From the NCBI GenBank assembly GCA_900112325.1, contig FOLJ01000002.1, forward strand, positions 434,001-498,000: a stretch of DNA of 64,000 nucleotides. The letters are read 5' to 3'. Below the pieces are notes generated by a model that saw nothing but the letters and a program-made list of their open reading frames with translations, was not told where the DNA came from and searched no databases. This document shows, piece after piece, positions 24,724 through 33,486 of the stretch; the first letter of the stretch is position 1; each line of letters begins with the position of its first letter. Position numbers and translations under genes: made by a program. The stretch comes from Micromonospora sediminimaris (GTDB lineage: Bacteria > Actinomycetota > Actinomycetes > Mycobacteriales > Micromonosporaceae).

Positions 24724-27105
24724 ATGGGCAACAGACTCTCGCCTGGTCGTCAGCTTCCGGACGCCGTCAGGTCGGCCATCAGGGAGTACACCCGGGCGAC
24801 CGACGTCCGACTCGTGGAGGAGTTCGCCCCCGATCCGCACCGCACCGATGCCCTGCTCTGCTGCGTCACGGCGATCTGGAACAAGGGCGGGCGGGAGATG
24901 AGGCAGAACCTCATCGTCAAGGTCGTCTCGGCGAACTCGGCGGAGGACATAACCGCCGGGCACGAGGCGGCACAGAATTCCCCACCGAGCTTCGCCGAGC
25001 GGCACATCGTCCGGCTGCTCGGCTGGTACCGGGTCGATGACGACCGGCGGCTGCTGATCCAGCAGTTCGCGAACGGCGGTGACGAGGTCACGACTTACGC
25101 GGCGTTGAGCTACAAGGAACGACTCATCGCCCTGCCGCTGATCGTCGACGGGCTCGTCAACCACTGGAACGCGCCCGAATCGGGATTGCACGGCCCCCGC
25201 GTATGCACGAGAACGACCAGCGTGGGCGAGTTCGTCCGGGGCGAGGTAGAGCGGATGGCCACCGTGACTTCGGTGCTGGCCGTGGCCGCCGACCTCGGCG
25301 TACCCGAGGATGCCGGTGCGTGGCTGGTCCTCGGCGGCGACCGCCGCCCGAATCCGCTCACCCTCCTCACCGCCCCGGACTCACCGCTCAGCCGGCTAGA
25401 GATGGACTGCCTCGTCGGTCACAGCCACGGCGACCTCAACGGCGGCAACGTCCTCATCCCGTCCGAGAGGGGTGAACGACAGTACGGTCGGTTCCTGCTG
25501 GTCGACCCCGGCGGATACCAGGCCGACGGGCCGCTCACCCGGGACATCGCCTTCGGCCTGCTGGGCACGCTGCTCAGGACGGTCGCACCCCGCACACCGG
25601 TGGGCGAGCCCGGCGACGAGTTGCCGCGCGACCAGGCCGACGCCCTCCGCCGCTACCTCATCAACCCGGACGCTCACTACCCGGAGAAACTGCTGCGAGG
25701 GCTCGCGCAGCTCATCGACAAGATTGATCAGACCGGCAGGGAGCACGCCCGGCAGGCGGGCTTCGGAAAGGACTGGCGCCGGCAGTGGCGCCTCACGCTG
25801 GTCGCCCACGCCCTGCTCCACCTCACCTTCGACGACATCGGCGACACGGGACGCCGGTGGTGTCTGCGGCTGGCTGCGGAGGCGCTTGAGGCGTACCTGG
25901 ACCTGCTGCCGGTCGACGACGCGGCGACGCTGGCCGCGGAGCTGTCGCGGTCCGCGCCGTCGGCGCTGTTGGCCGCACGGCACGACGCCGACGGATCGGA
26001 GAGCCGGCTCGACCTCGGATGGCCGGCCCGCTGGTCTACCGACCAACTGCGCGACGTCCCCCTCGTGGCGACCCCCGAGCCGGCACGTGAGCCGGCGCTG
26101 CAGGTCCCTGGCGAGGCACGTACGGGTCGGGACGACGCGGCGGCGCGTTGGCGGGCGAATCACACCGGTACGGCCGCCGACGCAGCGGCGACGCGTTTAC
26201 AGGCACCACGCCCTCGCCTGCCACGGCAGGACGACATCGCCTCCACCCGCCGCAGCCGCCTTCGTCCGCCACTGTTCCGCCTGCGTACCCTGATGGCCCT
26301 GGCCGGCGTGGGGTTGGCCGGCACCGTGGGATACGTCGTGCTGCCCGAACGACGGGGCGAACGCGTCGCCGCCCCCACGCTGACCGTCGCCCCGGACAAC
26401 GAGCGGGAGACTCCGTCCGCCCCCGACCGGGACCACGACCGCGGCCCGGCCCTGCCCACTGACCTCGCAGAGTTCGCCGAGCACGTCGCCAAGGTGGTGG
26501 AGGAACCGCCGTCGGGCCGATACGCGTGCACCCGCTATGAGGTGCAGTCCTGGGACACCGATGAGAGCCGGTCGTCGCCCAGCCGCCACCGGTACGAGCT
26601 GTGGTTCACGGCCGATCTCGGCGGCAGGAAGGTGGCGACCGAGTTCGGTCCGGCCGGGTCGAGACGTGCCACCACAACGCCGTTCGCCCCGGGCAGGATG
26701 GACGAGGTCAGCCCGGTCCCGAAGGACGATCCGGAGGCGTTACGCGCTCAGTTGTTGCGGGGGTGGGGCAGGCAGCCGCCCGAACTGCGTACCACCAGCG
26801 GGATGCTGCGGCTGATCGCCCGCATAATGCTGCATCACCCACTCGTACCCGCGCAGCGTGCCGTGTTGCTGGAGGAACTCGCCGAGATGTCGGGCGTCGA
26901 GTTCGCCGGCAGCTTGCGGAACGACGACGGCGAGCCCGGCGTCGCCTTCCAGGCGGAGGACCAGGATGGCCGGTGGGACACGTTGCTCTTCGACGGCAGC
27001 GGCCGGCTGCTCCGGCACGACCTCACCCAGGGCGACCTGCAGCTCAGCCGACACACGTTGCTCACCAGCACGCGGACGGACACCATGGACACTGCCTGTC
27101 GGTAG
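24724..27105 (+). CDS. Kinase-fold (TCAD9/APH-like) transmembrane fusion protein
   Basis: 793 residues in three parts. (1) Residues ~1-400 have a kinase-like fold: Lys66 (NLIVKVV), Glu81, catalytic loop HGDLNGGN (235-242) and DPGG (261-264) in place of DFG. The D-L-N-G-G-N layout is that of APH-like kinases and of kinase-like domains (e.g. TCAD9) fused in NTP-dependent conflict systems. (2) A single helix (~524-542, LMALAGVGLAGTVGYVVL). (3) A ~250-residue extracytoplasmic domain beginning GRYACTRYEVQSWDTDES, resembling CU044_5270-type domains. It is divergent from the S-4TM gene; the fusion suggests sensing outside and signalling inside. Confidence 0.72.
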   Translation: MGNRLSPGRQLPDAVRSAIREYTRATDVRLVEEFAPDPHRTDALLCCVTAIWNKGGREMRQNLIVKVVSANSAEDITAGHEAAQNSPPSFAERHIVRLLGWYRVDDDRRLLIQQFANGGDEVTTYAALSYKERLIALPLIVDGLVNHWNAPESGLHGPRVCTRTTSVGEFVRGEVERMATVTSVLAVAADLGVPEDAGAWLVLGGDRRPNPLTLLTAPDSPLSRLEMDCLVGHSHGDLNGGNVLIPSERGERQYGRFLLVDPGGYQADGPLTRDIAFGLLGTLLRTVAPRTPVGEPGDELPRDQADALRRYLINPDAHYPEKLLRGLAQLIDKIDQTGREHARQAGFGKDWRRQWRLTLVAHALLHLTFDDIGDTGRRWCLRLAAEALEAYLDLLPVDDAATLAAELSRSAPSALLAARHDADGSESRLDLGWPARWSTDQLRDVPLVATPEPAREPALQVPGEARTGRDDAAARWRANHTGTAADAAATRLQAPRPRLPRQDDIASTRRSRLRPPLFRLRTLMALAGVGLAGTVGYVVLPERRGERVAAPTLTVAPDNERETPSAPDRDHDRGPALPTDLAEFAEHVAKVVEEPPSGRYACTRYEVQSWDTDESRSSPSRHRYELWFTADLGGRKVATEFGPAGSRRATTTPFAPGRMDEVSPVPKDDPEALRAQLLRGWGRQPPELRTTSGMLRLIARIMLHHPLVPAQRAVLLEELAEMSGVEFAGSLRNDDGEPGVAFQAEDQDGRWDTLLFDGSGRLLRHDLTQGDLQLSRHTLLTSTRTDTMDTACR

Positions 27106-27118
27106 CAGCGGGCACGGC

Positions 27119-27628
27119 TCAGGGACAGTGCCGGTAGACGCGGTTCGCCCAGTTGCGCCACTGACCGGCGTCGCTGTGCAGTCGCTTGCTCGGGTTGATC
27201 CGGAACAGTTCCTGGTTGTGATAGTAGAAACCGACATGGCCGCTGCCGAGGTTGTAGTGCGCCGACTCCACCCGGAACTGCCAACTCCAGGTGGAGAGGT
27301 TCTGCCAGCCGCAGGAGGACAGCTTGCCGCGCGGGTAGCCGTAGTTCGGCCACTCGTAGAAGCAGAACCAGCCCGAGGGGCAGTCGGCCACCCCATAGGT
27401 GCCCACCGGGGCATCGAGGGTGACGATCAGCTCTCCGCCCCGGTAGCTGATCTCGTTGTCGTTGAGCACCGTGCCGCCCGGGTGGGCGGCAAGGTACCGC
27501 GCCACCTCCGTGCGCATCGCGGTCCGCGGCGCCGGCGCAGCCAGGGCCGGCGCGGGCACCGTCACTCCGGCGAGGAGTACGGCGACAATCACGGTGAGCA
27601 GGGCACGAAAACGGATGATGGTCGGCAT
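27119..27628 (-). CDS. Secreted peptidase inhibitor I36-like protein
   Basis: 169 residues from ATG 27628 (GGGGG eight bases upstream). A signal peptide (LLTVIVAVLLAGVTV...ALA) precedes a domain with CPSGWFCFYEWPNYGYPRG and a later SSCGWQNLS, plus Cys near the C-terminus (YRHCP). That arrangement matches the Streptomyces metalloproteinase-inhibitor (I36) family of crystallin-like folds. It probably inhibits a host or competitor metallopeptidase, or binds the cell surface. It is convergent with the kinase fusion gene (13-base gap). Confidence 0.8.
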   Translation of the reverse strand: MPTIIRFRALLTVIVAVLLAGVTVPAPALAAPAPRTAMRTEVARYLAAHPGGTVLNDNEISYRGGELIVTLDAPVGTYGVADCPSGWFCFYEWPNYGYPRGKLSSCGWQNLSTWSWQFRVESAHYNLGSGHVGFYYHNQELFRINPSKRLHSDAGQWRNWANRVYRHCP

Positions 27629-28100
27629 TGGCGGCACCCCCGCAGCGCAGCATTCGACACCGGACGGTCAGCCCGGAAAACGAGCCGGCTCCCGCTCTTC
27701 AAGGGTGCCGGCGACCCCGCTCCAGCCTAGGAAAAGCCCAGCTCAGATCACCAGGAGTGGACCCAAGAACAGCTCCTCACCATTCTCGAATCTCCCCAAT
27801 TACGGGCAGAAAAGCAACTGCTCGATGCAAATTTCTATTCGTTATCTAATGAGCACAGGAAGACGAATCTGATCGGCGGACATCCCAGCGACGGGAATTC
27901 GACCTCATCCCTTCCGGATGGGGGGCAGGCTGCACACCGCCCCTCGTGCCCGACCCACAGCACCGGCGTCTTGCGCAGCCTGCCGGTCCCGGCGCTTCCA
28001 GGGACAGCCGGACCGCCACGAGGATCGTCAGGATCACCAGCAAGGCTGCCGATTTATCGCGAGCGGAAACGTCCCAGCACAAGGTCGCCGTCCGGGATCG
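27629..28100. other. Non-coding gap, AT-rich core
   Basis: 472 bases between two minus-strand genes. Bases ~27770-27870 are markedly less GC-rich than the rest of the window and include CAAATTTCTATTCG. The segment is likely the promoter region of the inhibitor gene; I see no gene or strong repeat. Confidence 0.6.
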
Positions 28101-29414
28101 TCAGTAGATGGCCGGCAGGAAAAGCCGGTTGGTGGGTATTCCGGCGGCGGGTAGTCGATGCCGGGCAACGTTGAGCATCGCGGGTGGGCCGCAGACGTAG
28201 GCGTGTTGGCCGGGGCGGTAGTGGTAGAGGCCGAGGGTCAGGGCGTCGCCCTGTTCGGCGGGGGCGGCGAACGGGTCGTGGGAGAAGGTCGGGACGACGG
28301 TCAGCCAGGGGTGTGCCTGGTCGAGCTTGTCCAGGGTGATCGCGTCGTAGAGGTCGGCGATAGTGCGTGCGCCGACGATCAGGGTCACCCGACGACCGAC
28401 CGGTGCGGCGGCCACCTGCTCGACCAGGGCGTGCAGCGGGGCCAGCCCGGTACCACCGGCCACCAGCAGCAGATCCCGGGCAGTGGCTCGTCCCGCCCTG
28501 GCCGGCTCAGCCCTGGCGGATGCCGCCTCGTCGGGGCAGTCAGGAGGGGACAGCTCCGGGGCGGTGGGCAGGCTGAGGCCGATGTCGACGGGTGGGCCGA
28601 CATGAAGCAGGTCGTTGGGGCGTACCTCGTGGACGAGGCTGCGGGAGACGGTGCCGGCGGGGACCGCGCGGACGTGCAGCTCGACGGTGCCGTCGGAGCG
28701 CGGGGCGTTGGCCGGGCAGTACCAGCGCCACCGGCCGGGATGTTGCGGCACGCAGAGCGGCACCGCCTGGCCGGGGCGGAACGGCAGCCGCCGCCAGGGG
28801 CGTACCGTCAGGATGGCGATGCCCTCGGCGGCCAGGTCGCGGCCGACCACCTCGACGGGCCAGAACGCCGGCCCGTCGCCCATCCGCCCGGCGGCGCGCT
28901 CGACGAGCGCCCAGGCCCGCAGCCACCGTCGCTCCCAGCCGGCCTGTTGCGGGCACAGCCGTGGTGCCACCGGCGCCAACGCGGCACCGATCAGTGGACC
29001 GTGTTCGGGTCGCAGCCGGTACCGGCGGTGCACCCGGCCGAGCACCGCCAGCAACGCCAACCGCCCGGCCCGATCACCGCCGCCCCCGACCAGCCGGGCC
29101 AGCGCGGCGACGACGAGCGCCGTCGCCCGCTCCGGCAGCAACCCCGGGCAGCGCAGCTCGGCCCGGAAACGTGCGGCGGCCTCGTCGATGACCGGGTGGT
29201 TGCGGGCGGAGAGAACCCCGGCCAGGTAGTCGGCGGCCCGCCGCCGCTGCGCCTCCGGCAGCCCCGGCCAGCCGTCCAGAATCGGTCCGCCGGCCGCCAG
29301 CTGCCGGGCCAGGTGCGCGGCGAGCCGGTCCCGATCAACCCCGATGAGGTACGCAGACAGTTCCGCGTCCGCCTCGACCAGCCGCAGCCAACGGGTCACC
29401 GCCTCCCGGCTCAC
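28101..29414 (-). CDS. FAD/NAD(P)-binding oxidoreductase with N-terminal helical domain
   Basis: 437 residues from a GTG that overlaps the upstream stop by GTGA, with GGGGGAG just ahead. The C-terminal ~240 residues are a ferredoxin-reductase module: FRPGQAVPLCVP (FAD isoalloxazine strand), LLLVAGGTGLAPL (nucleotide-binding Gly loop) and AYVCGPPAML near the end. The first ~190 residues are helical and in the place of a globin, as in flavohaemoproteins, but I could not identify a proximal His/Gln pair with confidence. It is the last gene in an overlapping operon with the DivIVA and 84-aa genes. Confidence 0.78.
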   Translation of the reverse strand: MSREAVTRWLRLVEADAELSAYLIGVDRDRLAAHLARQLAAGGPILDGWPGLPEAQRRRAADYLAGVLSARNHPVIDEAAARFRAELRCPGLLPERATALVVAALARLVGGGGDRAGRLALLAVLGRVHRRYRLRPEHGPLIGAALAPVAPRLCPQQAGWERRWLRAWALVERAAGRMGDGPAFWPVEVVGRDLAAEGIAILTVRPWRRLPFRPGQAVPLCVPQHPGRWRWYCPANAPRSDGTVELHVRAVPAGTVSRSLVHEVRPNDLLHVGPPVDIGLSLPTAPELSPPDCPDEAASARAEPARAGRATARDLLLVAGGTGLAPLHALVEQVAAAPVGRRVTLIVGARTIADLYDAITLDKLDQAHPWLTVVPTFSHDPFAAPAEQGDALTLGLYHYRPGQHAYVCGPPAMLNVARHRLPAAGIPTNRLFLPAIY

Positions 29415-29695
29415 CGCCGCTCCCCCGTTTGATGGTCGTGGGTTGCCGGCCGACGGTCGGCGTGCCGGGCCTGCCGGCCGTCGGCGTGCCGGGACTGCCA
29501 CTGCCGCAGCGCCTGCCGGATCCGCTCGGCCTCGGTGTTGGCGGTCGTCAGCTCCCGGTGCAGCCTGTCGATCTCGTCGGCCGCTCGGTTCAGGTAGTCG
29601 TACACCTGGTGCGGGTCGAGACCCCGCCAGCGCCTGTCGAATTCGGCGGTGCGGATGTGATGGGGGTGCAGGCGTTCCCCGGACAGGTAGATCAT
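29411..29695 (-). CDS. DivIVA-domain protein
   Basis: 94 residues. The N-terminal 60 residues (HPHHIRTAEFDRRWRGLDP, then QVYDYLNRAADEID) match the DivIVA N-terminal membrane-binding, coiled-coil motif found in DivIVA/Wag31-like proteins. It is much shorter than a polar-growth DivIVA. Its start overlaps the 84-aa gene by ATGA and its stop overlaps the oxidoreductase start by GTGA, a fully coupled operon. Confidence 0.8.
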   Translation of the reverse strand: MIYLSGERLHPHHIRTAEFDRRWRGLDPHQVYDYLNRAADEIDRLHRELTTANTEAERIRQALRQWQSRHADGRQARHADRRPATHDHQTGERR

Positions 29696-29946
29696 TTCCG
29701 CGGTGCCTCCTGCTCGGCGATCAGCGCCTGCACCTGCCGGTCGCTGAGGCCACGCCGGTCCAGCACCCGCCGCCCCCACCGATGCAGCCGACACGGATGC
29801 GGCGCACGATCGTTCCGGCAGCGCGGCCCCTCGGGCCACTGCTCGGCGGCGTGTACGGTCACCGCCCGCACGGCGAAACCGACATCCTCTGCGGTCACGT
29901 ACGGCGGCATCGGCAGCTCGCCGAGCACCTCGTCGATCGAATCCAT
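29692..29946 (-). CDS. 84-residue operon leader protein, unknown function
   Basis: ATG 29946 has GGGGAGGG three bases upstream. The protein has two cysteines in CRNDRAPHPC, a WGRRVLDRRGLSD stretch and no known domain. It is first in the 84-aa/DivIVA/reductase operon and divergent from the XRE gene. The two cysteines and basic C-terminus could bind a metal or nucleic acid; this is not demonstrated. Confidence 0.62.
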   Translation of the reverse strand: MDSIDEVLGELPMPPYVTAEDVGFAVRAVTVHAAEQWPEGPRCRNDRAPHPCRLHRWGRRVLDRRGLSDRQVQALIAEQEAPRK

Positions 29947-30068
29947 GTCCCTCCCCTGCTGTGGTTGCGGCACCGAGGCGGGCGGGGACGGCGCACCGTC
30001 GGGGGCCGGTACCACCGGAGCCCAGCACCCGCCCCGGGCCTCGTGTCCAGCCTCGGCGAGCACTTGAG

Positions 30069-30155
30069 CAGGTACTACAGCGCCGGAGGGGCCTGCGTGA
30101 CGCAGAAAAGAGGCATCTGCGTACCCGCGTGGTCGACGCAGGGTTACTACAGTGA
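30069..30155. promoter_or_regulatory. Divergent promoter region with dyads
   Basis: CTGCGTGACGCAG (30093-30105) is a perfect dyad; the same half-sites recur as CTGCGT (30117-30122) and ACGCAG (30136-30141). A repeated GGTACTACAG/GGTTACTACAG element flanks them at 30071-30080 and 30143-30153. They lie between the divergent 84-aa and XRE genes and are likely regulator-binding sites. Confidence 0.55.
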
Positions 30156-30179
30156 CGCCAAAGCGGAGGGAGATCGGCC

Positions 30180-31427
30180 GTGGCCTTGAAGCGACAGCGA
30201 CTCTGCCAGCGGCGTAAGGCGCTCGGATACAGCCAGGAGCGTCTGGCCGACACTCTTGGTGTGGAGCGGTCCACTGTGGTGCGGTGGGAGAACGCGGAGA
30301 CCGACCCGCAGCCGTGGCATCGCACCCGAATTGCGTCCGCGTTGCGCGTTACGCTCGAACAGCTCGACGACATGCTCGTCGACGTGTCAGTGGCAGCGCA
30401 TCGAGGGCAGGCCGTGAGGGACATGGAGCGTGATCCCGTTTCCGCCGCCGCTAGGTCTGATCTCTTGAATGGCCTTCGGACCTTCCTCAGCACCTACCTC
30501 ACGGACTCAGCACAACCGGCACCACCGCTGCCCGAGGTCCGGCGTGCTGTGGGCAGGGTGCACAACCTCTACCAGCGAGCGAGCTACACGTCGGCGGCCC
30601 GCCTGATGCCGGATGTGCTCAGCCATGCGACGGCCCTGACCAGCAGCGCCGCCGGCATACACCGCACCAGTGCGTTTCGGCTGCTCGCCGCCGCCTACAT
30701 CGCCGCCTCCAAGCTCGCCGCCAAGGTGGGTGACGGTGAGGCGACCCTGTTGACGGCTGACCGGGCGTCCACCGCCGCACGTCTGGCCGACGATCGGGCG
30801 CTTGCTGCTGTTGCCGCCTACCAGGCGGCATGCGGTTTGATGGGGCAGCCCGGAAGATCGGTAGAAGCCGAGCAGGTGGCACGAACCAGCATCGACTCAT
30901 TGGCTTCGGCTGCTTCAACCTCCAACCCTGACCTGCTCTCCGCTCAGGGAGCGCTACTACTTCTTGCTGCCGTCATGACTGCTGCGCAGGGCGACACGAA
31001 GCAAGCGGGCTACTTCCTCACGCGTGCCGAACGGCTGGCAACGACGTTGGGCGCCGACCGCAACCGGCTGTGGACGGGCTTCGGCCCAACGAACGTCGTC
31101 ATTCACGCGGTATCGGCCGCCGTGCGCGCGGGTAACCCGGACCAGGCCATGGAGATTGGTGCTCGGCTCGACACGTCGCGACTGCCCATCGTGCTGGTTG
31201 GCCGGAGGGCACAGGTGCACGTCGACCTGGCGGCGGCAGCGCTGATGTCGTCCAATGACAGGTCGATCTGCGTGCTTCACTTGCTCGAAGCCGAGCGGGT
31301 TGCCGCCGAGATGGTGTACGCGAACGTACAGGCCCGCACGCTCCTGCTCCACCTGTTGGCGAAGGAGCGCCGGACGGCGACGCCAGGACTACGGCCACTC
31401 GCGGAGCGGGCCGGACTGCTGGCATGA
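30180..31427 (+). CDS. XRE regulator with TPR-like C-terminus
   Basis: 415 residues; GTG behind GGAGGGAG. Residues ~8-62 are an XRE helix-turn-helix (YSQERLADTLGVERSTVVRW, ENAETDPQPW). The rest is helical with repeats suggestive of TPR units (SVEAEQVARTS, QAGYFLTRAERLATTLG). This layout is common in actinobacterial regulators paired with flavoproteins. It overlaps the next gene by ATGA and is divergent from the operon to its left. Confidence 0.85.
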   Translation: MALKRQRLCQRRKALGYSQERLADTLGVERSTVVRWENAETDPQPWHRTRIASALRVTLEQLDDMLVDVSVAAHRGQAVRDMERDPVSAAARSDLLNGLRTFLSTYLTDSAQPAPPLPEVRRAVGRVHNLYQRASYTSAARLMPDVLSHATALTSSAAGIHRTSAFRLLAAAYIAASKLAAKVGDGEATLLTADRASTAARLADDRALAAVAAYQAACGLMGQPGRSVEAEQVARTSIDSLASAASTSNPDLLSAQGALLLLAAVMTAAQGDTKQAGYFLTRAERLATTLGADRNRLWTGFGPTNVVIHAVSAAVRAGNPDQAMEIGARLDTSRLPIVLVGRRAQVHVDLAAAALMSSNDRSICVLHLLEAERVAAEMVYANVQARTLLLHLLAKERRTATPGLRPLAERAGLLA

Positions 31428-31915
31428 GCCAGTCACGCGTACTCGCCCTGGTCGTCTGCGCGGCGCCTCCGGTGCTGAGGATCGGTGAGCTGATCGATCT
31501 ACTACAGGAAGACAGCTGGACCGTCTGTCTCACTGCCACCCCGACCGCCGCGACCTGGATCGACCGAGAGGCGCTAGCAGCGCAGACCGGCTACCCCGTG
31601 CGGGTGGAATGGCGGAAGCCCGGCGAGCCGGAGCCGCATCCGCCGGCCACGGCCGTCGCCGTCGTGCCCGCCACCTTCAACGTCATCAACAAGTGGGCTC
31701 AGGGCATCAACGACACCCTCGCGCTCGGCATCCTCAACGAAGCGCTCGGTGCGGGCATCCCGGTCCATGCGTTTCCGAACGTCAAGGAGCAGTTGACCGC
31801 ACACCCGAGCTATGACCGGCACCTGCGATTGCTACAGGACGCGGCGGTCGCCGTGACACCCCTACCTGCTGAACTGGATTGGCATACGGCCGTTCACCGT
31901 CTCCGGTTCGCATAA
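31424..31915 (+). CDS. HFCD-type flavoprotein
   Basis: 163 residues with the features of the homo-oligomeric flavin-containing Cys decarboxylase/flavoprotein family: an N-terminal VLALVVCAAPP strand and the conserved VPATFNVINKWAQGINDTL, the substrate/FMN-binding PASANT-like region. The family includes phosphopantothenoylcysteine decarboxylase and EpiD, but this protein is not obviously either. It is coupled to the XRE gene. Confidence 0.8.
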   Translation: MSQSRVLALVVCAAPPVLRIGELIDLLQEDSWTVCLTATPTAATWIDREALAAQTGYPVRVEWRKPGEPEPHPPATAVAVVPATFNVINKWAQGINDTLALGILNEALGAGIPVHAFPNVKEQLTAHPSYDRHLRLLQDAAVAVTPLPAELDWHTAVHRLRFA

Positions 31916-31965
31916 CCTCCGGCACTCAATTGTCCGTCGGTGTATTGCAGGCAGCACGACCAGGC

Positions 31966-32355
31966 TCAGCGGCGCGGGTGCGGCACCTGACGGTTGAAGC
32001 GCGGCTTGAGGGCCAAGACCAGCGCTTCCTTGGTACCCTCCGGGTTGTCGGTCTCCTGCCAGCGGATCTCCCGCCGGCCCAGCCAGTCGGCGATGTCGTG
32101 CGGGCTCGCCACCGGGCCCTGCTTGTCGAGAATCTGGCCGACCTGCTCGTGCAGCACCGACGACTCGCGATTGCCGGTCAGGTGCTGCCGGAGGCGGCTG
32201 CGTAGGTTCCCGGTCCGACCCACGTAGATCACCGTGCCGCCGTCGAGGACCACATGCACGCCGGGCGCGCGGGGAGCTTCGGCCACAGCCTCCACCGTGT
32301 ATGGCACGGGAGACGTGAAGCCAGCCAGCAGGTCGTCGCTCAAGCGCTCGGGCAT
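31966..32355 (-). CDS. GIY-YIG nuclease-like protein
   Basis: 129 residues. GVHVVLDGGTVIYVGRTGNL aligns with the GIY-(x10)-YIG start (here VHV...IYVG), followed by RSRLRQHL and ENPEGTKEALVLALKPRFN, with the C-terminal Glu of the family and the LxPxFNR ending. It is a short stand-alone member, perhaps a nicking or repair nuclease. Positioned in a defence-like neighbourhood. Confidence 0.8.
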   Translation of the reverse strand: MPERLSDDLLAGFTSPVPYTVEAVAEAPRAPGVHVVLDGGTVIYVGRTGNLRSRLRQHLTGNRESSVLHEQVGQILDKQGPVASPHDIADWLGRREIRWQETDNPEGTKEALVLALKPRFNRQVPHPRR

Positions 32356-32476
32356 GCCCGGAGGCTACTCCTCGGTGACCGCGCACGAGCCGTCGTGGTC
32401 CTGAAGTAGCGGAATCAGCGGGGCGGGCCGGATGACCTGCTCGACTAGCTGATAGGCACTTGTCCGTTGCCGTCGG

Positions 32477-33280
32477 CTATCGGCTCTTGCGAGTCGCCAG
32501 GTGGTCCCGCCACTCGCGGGCGGCACGGAGCAACGGTCCGTGGTGGGGGCTTGGTGCGGACCGCTGCTTGCGCTCCCACAGGCGCAACAGCCCGCCGGCG
32601 AAGGCATCCAGCGCTTCCTCGGAGGCATGCGCCCAATTCGGGATCTGCCCGGCCCATGCCTCGGCTTCGGCGGGCGGATGGCCGGCGCGGACGAGGCGGA
32701 CCAACATGAGGGCGGTGTCGATCCACGCCGCGCCGAGCGCCGGGCTGGACCAGTCGACGAGCCGCAGCCGATCGGCGACGAGGAAGTTCCGCGGCGTCAT
32801 GTCGGTGTGCAGGAGCGTGTCGCCGTCCACCAGTTCGGGAGCGATCAGGCCGCACCAACGGTCGGCGAAGCGCTGCACCCGGACAGGCGGGCTTGGAGTC
32901 AGGAGACGGCTCTGGGTGCCGAGCAGGTCCGCGACCGCAGTCAGATCCGGCGAGCCTGGAGCAAGATCGGCATGCCGGCCGGCAACGTACTCGAAGCCGA
33001 GCATCAACCAGCCCTTCGCCTCAATCGTCCAGCGCAGGCGGGGCGCCACATCGGGTAGCCAGGGGTTGACGCGGGCCTCGTTGCGGTAGAGCCAGGCGGT
33101 CGGACCATCGGTCTCGCCGCCCTTGCAGAAGACTCGGCCGGCGTCGGTGTCGATAACGGCGGCCAGGTCGCAGGAGGCACCGGTCGGTACGGAGTAGGCC
33201 GCATGGACAGCGCCTGCCCGATGTTCAACGCGTTGGCGTATTTCTTCGGGAAGTTCGTGCCAATGGCGGCGCTGTGGCAT
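32477..33280 (-). CDS. Aminoglycoside phosphotransferase-like kinase
   Basis: 267 residues; ATG with GGGAGG seven bases ahead. The catalytic loop HTDMTPRNF (HxDxxxxN) and LVDWSSPALGAAWID (DFG-equivalent DWS) identify the APH/choline-kinase fold. Substrate unknown: small-molecule or antibiotic kinase, or a protein kinase-like role. It is divergent from the PLD-helicase. Confidence 0.82.
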   Translation of the reverse strand: MPQRRHWHELPEEIRQRVEHRAGAVHAAYSVPTGASCDLAAVIDTDAGRVFCKGGETDGPTAWLYRNEARVNPWLPDVAPRLRWTIEAKGWLMLGFEYVAGRHADLAPGSPDLTAVADLLGTQSRLLTPSPPVRVQRFADRWCGLIAPELVDGDTLLHTDMTPRNFLVADRLRLVDWSSPALGAAWIDTALMLVRLVRAGHPPAEAEAWAGQIPNWAHASEEALDAFAGGLLRLWERKQRSAPSPHHGPLLRAAREWRDHLATRKSR

Positions 33281-33486
33281 GCGGTAGCCTCCCGGCAGGC
33301 GAGCGGACCCGGGCAGAGTATGCCCAGGTCGGCTGACGGTTTGCCTACCGAGGGAGAGCCGACGTGGCACAAGGTGCAATCGGCACGCCCGGGTGGTCGA
33401 GCTGTTCGCCCGGCACCCCTACCACGACTGAAGCGATCGGCGTGTGCGGGGCGGCGTCCGCCTGCGGGAATTGTTAGGTTCCCGGC

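Noticed and set aside
31424..31915. CoA-biosynthesis decarboxylase CoaC
   Set aside because: The flavoprotein keeps the general fold but lacks the CoaB part and sits with an XRE regulator, so a housekeeping role is not supported.
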